DNA of 64,000 nt, from the NCBI GenBank assembly GCA_001549895.1, contig AP014719.1:1302001-1366000 (forward strand), written 5' to 3'. Shown here one piece after another: positions 61,925 to 64,000 of this stretch. The notes beneath the pieces were generated by a model that did not search any database, was not told the DNA's origin, and saw only the letters and a list, made by a program, of their open reading frames with translations. The DNA comes from Arthrobacter sp. Hiyo8. Lineage in GTDB: Bacteria; Actinomycetota; Actinomycetes; Actinomycetales; Micrococcaceae. Numbering within the stretch: position 1 is the first letter of the stretch; each line of letters starts with the position of its first letter. The position numbers were made by a program, and so were the translations under genes.

Positions 61925-62659
61925 ATGAATACTCGCGCGCCTGAAAACAACGGGGAAATAAAGCACGCGTCGCACGACTTCTTGAAATCTCGGAAGAATA
62001 TCTTCAAGGTCTTTGCCATCGTCACGTCTACTGCCGCAGCACTCTCCCTTGCCGCCTGCGGCGGAGCCAGCCCAACAACCTCCCAAGCGGGAGCCACTCA
62101 ATCGGCATCAACTTCCGCCTCGGCGACGCCCACCCAACTCCCACGCCCACACCGACCGCGCCGAAATCCGCGTCCTGCGTAACGGAGAACGCAACCGAGA
62201 GCTACCCGCCCAAGGTGTACATCTGCACAAAATCCGACGCGGGCACCTTAGTTTGGATGGAACGCTCAGAGTCAAAGAAAGTAACCGACGCTCGCGCAGC
62301 AGCAGCTGCGGCGAAGGCGGCGGCAGACAAGGCCGCTGCTGACAAAGCAGCAGCTGACAAGGCCGCTGCTGACAAGGCGGCGGCAGACCAAGCAGCGGCC
62401 GACGCGGCTGCGGCTCAAGCCGCCGCAGCACAGGCAGCGCAAGCAGCCGCAGCACAGGCGGCCGCAAAGCAAGCGGCTCCCGCAGCGCCGTCGGCTGTGA
62501 CCCCAACTATGCCTGGGCGTGCGTCCGATTGCTTCAGACGTCGACTGCGCAGGCGGTAAGGGTAATGGCCCAGCCTACGTGCGTGGTCCTGTCAAGGTGA
62601 TCGGGACTGACATATACGGTCTCGACAACGACGGTGACGGCATCGGCTGCGAGAAATAG
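61925..62659 (+). CDS. Lipoprotein with Ala-rich pentapeptide repeats and C-terminal Excalibur domain (three frameshifts)
   Basis: ATG 61925 opens a signal peptide ending in lipobox LSLAAC-G, then a Ser/Thr/Pro linker. Restoring one base near 62143 gives PTAPKSASCVTENATESYPP and KVYICTKSDAG. A long Ala/Lys/Asp region follows with five-residue repeats (KAAAD, seven or so copies) that would form a rigid helix. Two more repairs near 62490 and 62528 restore the Excalibur calcium-binding domain with VPIASDVDCAGG and DIYGLDNDGDGIGCEK (DxDxDGxxCE). Such proteins sit on the outer face of the membrane; function is unknown. Repaired length is about 245 residues. Confidence 0.75.
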
Positions 62660-62661
62660 CC

Positions 62662-62759
62662 GTCGGATTCTGCTGGATCATTCTCTTCGCCGAAGTTGCC
62701 GGTCCCGTGATTCCGCGGGACCGGCATTTGTCCATTCGAATGATTGAGCAGAATCCGAC
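62662..62759. repeat. Nested inverted repeat after the lipoprotein gene
   Basis: Outer arms GTCGGATTCTGCT (62662-62674) and AGCAGAATCCGAC (62747-62759) enclose a GC-rich hairpin GCCGGTCCCG…CGGGACCGGC (62698-62725). The inner stem is a likely terminator. The outer pair makes the whole look like a small mobile-element-derived repeat. The outer arms start 2 bp after the stop codon. Confidence 0.7.
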
Positions 62760-62827
62760 ATCCGAGCGAAGACGATCCAGGGACGGACATGACCAAGCCC
62801 AAGGCCGAGCGCTACAGCAAAAGCTAA

Positions 62828-62889
62828 GCGACACGCCAAATCCCTGTCGCTACCGGAATTCCGGTGTCGACAGGGATTTGGCGTGTCGC
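62828..62889. repeat. Perfect 22-bp inverted repeat beside the IS element
   Basis: The arm GCGACACGCCAAATCCCTGT(CG) at 62828-62849 pairs perfectly with its complement at 62868-62889. A central CCGGAATTCCGG lies at 62853-62864. It stands about 100 bp before the transposase frame. It may be a terminator or a remnant of IS insertion; it does not look like a tRNA or attachment site. Confidence 0.7.
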
Positions 62890-64000
62890 CGGGTAATTTG
62901 GGTTATAGGACAAAACGTGTGTATGGATTGTGCCTGCTTCCCAGTGTTGGCGGGCGAATTTCGGGGTAGCTAAGCTTTGGAAGCTTAGGGTGGCTGGGGT
63001 GCTTGCATATCTCTGGAATGTCTGGTCTGCGGTCAGGCGCTGGTACGGAACGGGAAAACGGCCGCGGGTAAGCAGCGCTACCGGTGCCTGGAATGCGGGG
63101 CGAGCCGCTCGGGTGAACGCCCGGATGTGAGCCGGCGTGCGGAGCTGGGTGCGTTTCTGGGCTGGCTGCTGGGTACCGGCGGCCAAGCGCTGGTTGACTC
63201 GTTCGGTACGGCCCGGTCCTTCCGGCGCCGCACGGCGTGGTGCTGGAATATTGCCCCCGCGATTCCGGCCACGGGCGAGATCCATGACCAGGTCCAGATC
63301 GACGGGATCTACGTCGGCTCGTGGTGCTGCCTGATCGCGATCGCCGGTGAGCATGTGATCGGCTGGCAGTGGTGCGACACCGAGAAGAAGGCCGCGTGGG
63401 CGGCGTTGCTTGGACGTTTTCCGGCTCCGCGGGTGGTGATCACCGACGGTGGTTCCGGGATCGCCGCCGCGCTCTCTGACTGCTGGTCGGATACCGCCAT
63501 TCAGCGCTGCCTGGTCCATGTCCAGCGCAACGTGCGCACCTACCTGACCAGCAGGCCCAGGACCGAGGCCGGCAAAGCTCTCCTGCGCCTTGGCCGGGCC
63601 CTGACACGGATCAGCACACCCGCGCAGGCCGCGGCGTGGCTCGGCCACCTCAATGACTGGTACCAGAACCACGGGCAACTGGTCCGGGCCCGGACTTACC
63701 GCACCGCAGCCTCCCCGGCACCGGCGTGGGTGCGGGCGAATCAGGCCTGGTGGTTTACCCATGACCGGCTCCGGAAGGCCTATCGCCTCTTGGAGCGGCT
63801 CAGCCAAGCAGGGAGCCTGTTCACCTACCTGCGTACCGAGTTCACAGGACTCGATATCGCGGCCACGACAAACCGGATCGAAGGCGGCACGAACGCGCAG
63901 CTGCGCCTGATTCTGCGGGCCCACCGCGGGATGAGCGAAGAGCACCAGAAGCGGGCCATCGAGTGGTACCTCTATCTCCACAGCGAAACTCCGGACCAGC
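62890..64000 (+). mobile_element. Partial IS1249-like insertion sequence (right part outside window)
   Basis: The left boundary is not fixed. It lies between the inverted repeat ending at 62889 and the transposase frame opening at 62989. The element runs past the right edge, so terminal repeats and target duplication cannot be compared. Its presence beside the bacteriocin locus and gene scars suggests the region is mobile or recently rearranged. Confidence 0.6.
62989..64000 (+). CDS. IS1249-family transposase, 3' end missing
   Basis: An uninterrupted frame of over 330 codons that leaves the window. It begins with a zinc ribbon (CLVCGQALVRNGKTAAGKQR, then YRCLECGAS) and a DNA-binding helix region (RSFRRRTAWCWNI). 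The mutator-like DDE core follows: first Asp in QIDGIYVGSWC, second in VVITDGGSGIAAAL, with CLVHVQRNVRTYL. Near the end, TTNRIEGGTNAQLRLILRAH supplies the Glu. This is the IS1249 layout within the IS256-like group. The start codon is unclear: no ATG or GTG lies between the TAG at 62986 and the zinc ribbon. Confidence 0.85.

Overview
The window looks like chromosome from a high-GC actinobacterium close to Arthrobacter/Paenarthrobacter (Micrococcaceae). Supporting signs are the monomeric NADP isocitrate dehydrogenase, a mycothiol-type maleylpyruvate isomerase in a gentisate cluster, a DUF6350 membrane protein, a class-E (LAxTG) sortase signal, and GTG/TTG starts with AGGAGG-like ribosome binding sites. 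No rRNA or tRNA gene was seen. More than 50 single-base breaks in about 28 genes almost all fall in runs of G or C and are repaired by restoring one base. I treat them as probable base-calling losses rather than real pseudogenes, so most broken genes below are given their full reconstructed extent.

Layout. 1-5047: amine oxidase fragment, amino acid/amine permease, alanine racemase, PucR regulator. 5048-8548: a lower-GC cassette with a small one-helix peptide, an ABC exporter, a small membrane protein and a compact HExxH membrane protein. 8590-14980: nitrilase, ROK repressor and a ChvE/GguAB-type monosaccharide ABC importer. 15179-24296: MacB-type ABC pair, Gfo/Idh oxidoreductase, two secreted or surface proteins (one repetitive and sortase anchored), amidohydrolase and DUF3100 permease. 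24613-32025: UDG-like protein, DoxX, sarcosine oxidase family flavoprotein, icd and a tandem pair of secreted serine proteases. 32201-37922: purH and purN split by a MurNAc-6-P recycling operon (sugar kinase, murQ, MFS). 37961-40622: three membrane proteins. 40688-47149: a complete 3-hydroxybenzoate/gentisate catabolic island with its IclR regulator. 47259-53971: flotillin/NfeD pair, secreted polysaccharide deacetylase, glycosyltransferase and UDP-glucose dehydrogenase. 53981-64000: gene scars, a circular bacteriocin operon with a large LuxR-type ATPase regulator, a repeat-rich lipoprotein, inverted repeats and a partial IS1249-like element.

The most interesting signal joins the two peptide cassettes. 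Upstream of the small peptide gene (5077-5205), of the bacteriocin precursor (54452-54580) and, on the minus strand, of the LuxR-type regulator (61514-61618) there are arrays of a degenerate 8-mer (A/C)CAC(G/T)(G/T)A(G/T). It repeats every 21-22 bp, which is two DNA turns. Arrays 1 and 2 are each preceded by one inverted copy exactly 13 nt before the first direct copy. In arrays 1 and 3 a TAnnnT -10 hexamer begins 25 nt after the start of the last unit. I infer one regulon in which the 861-residue regulator controls itself and two peptide (probably antimicrobial) operons 49 kb apart.

Other regulatory logic visible in the sequence: a shared 23-bp element before the ROK gene and its sugar transporter; a shared 17-bp palindrome before the gentisate operon and the IclR gene; TTGGTATACCAA-type palindromes between the amidohydrolase and DUF3100 genes. 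Several intergenic repeat families (a ~62-bp palindrome in three places, a 32-bp-period inverted array, a GGACATGTCC hairpin) sit between genes, usually at 3' ends.
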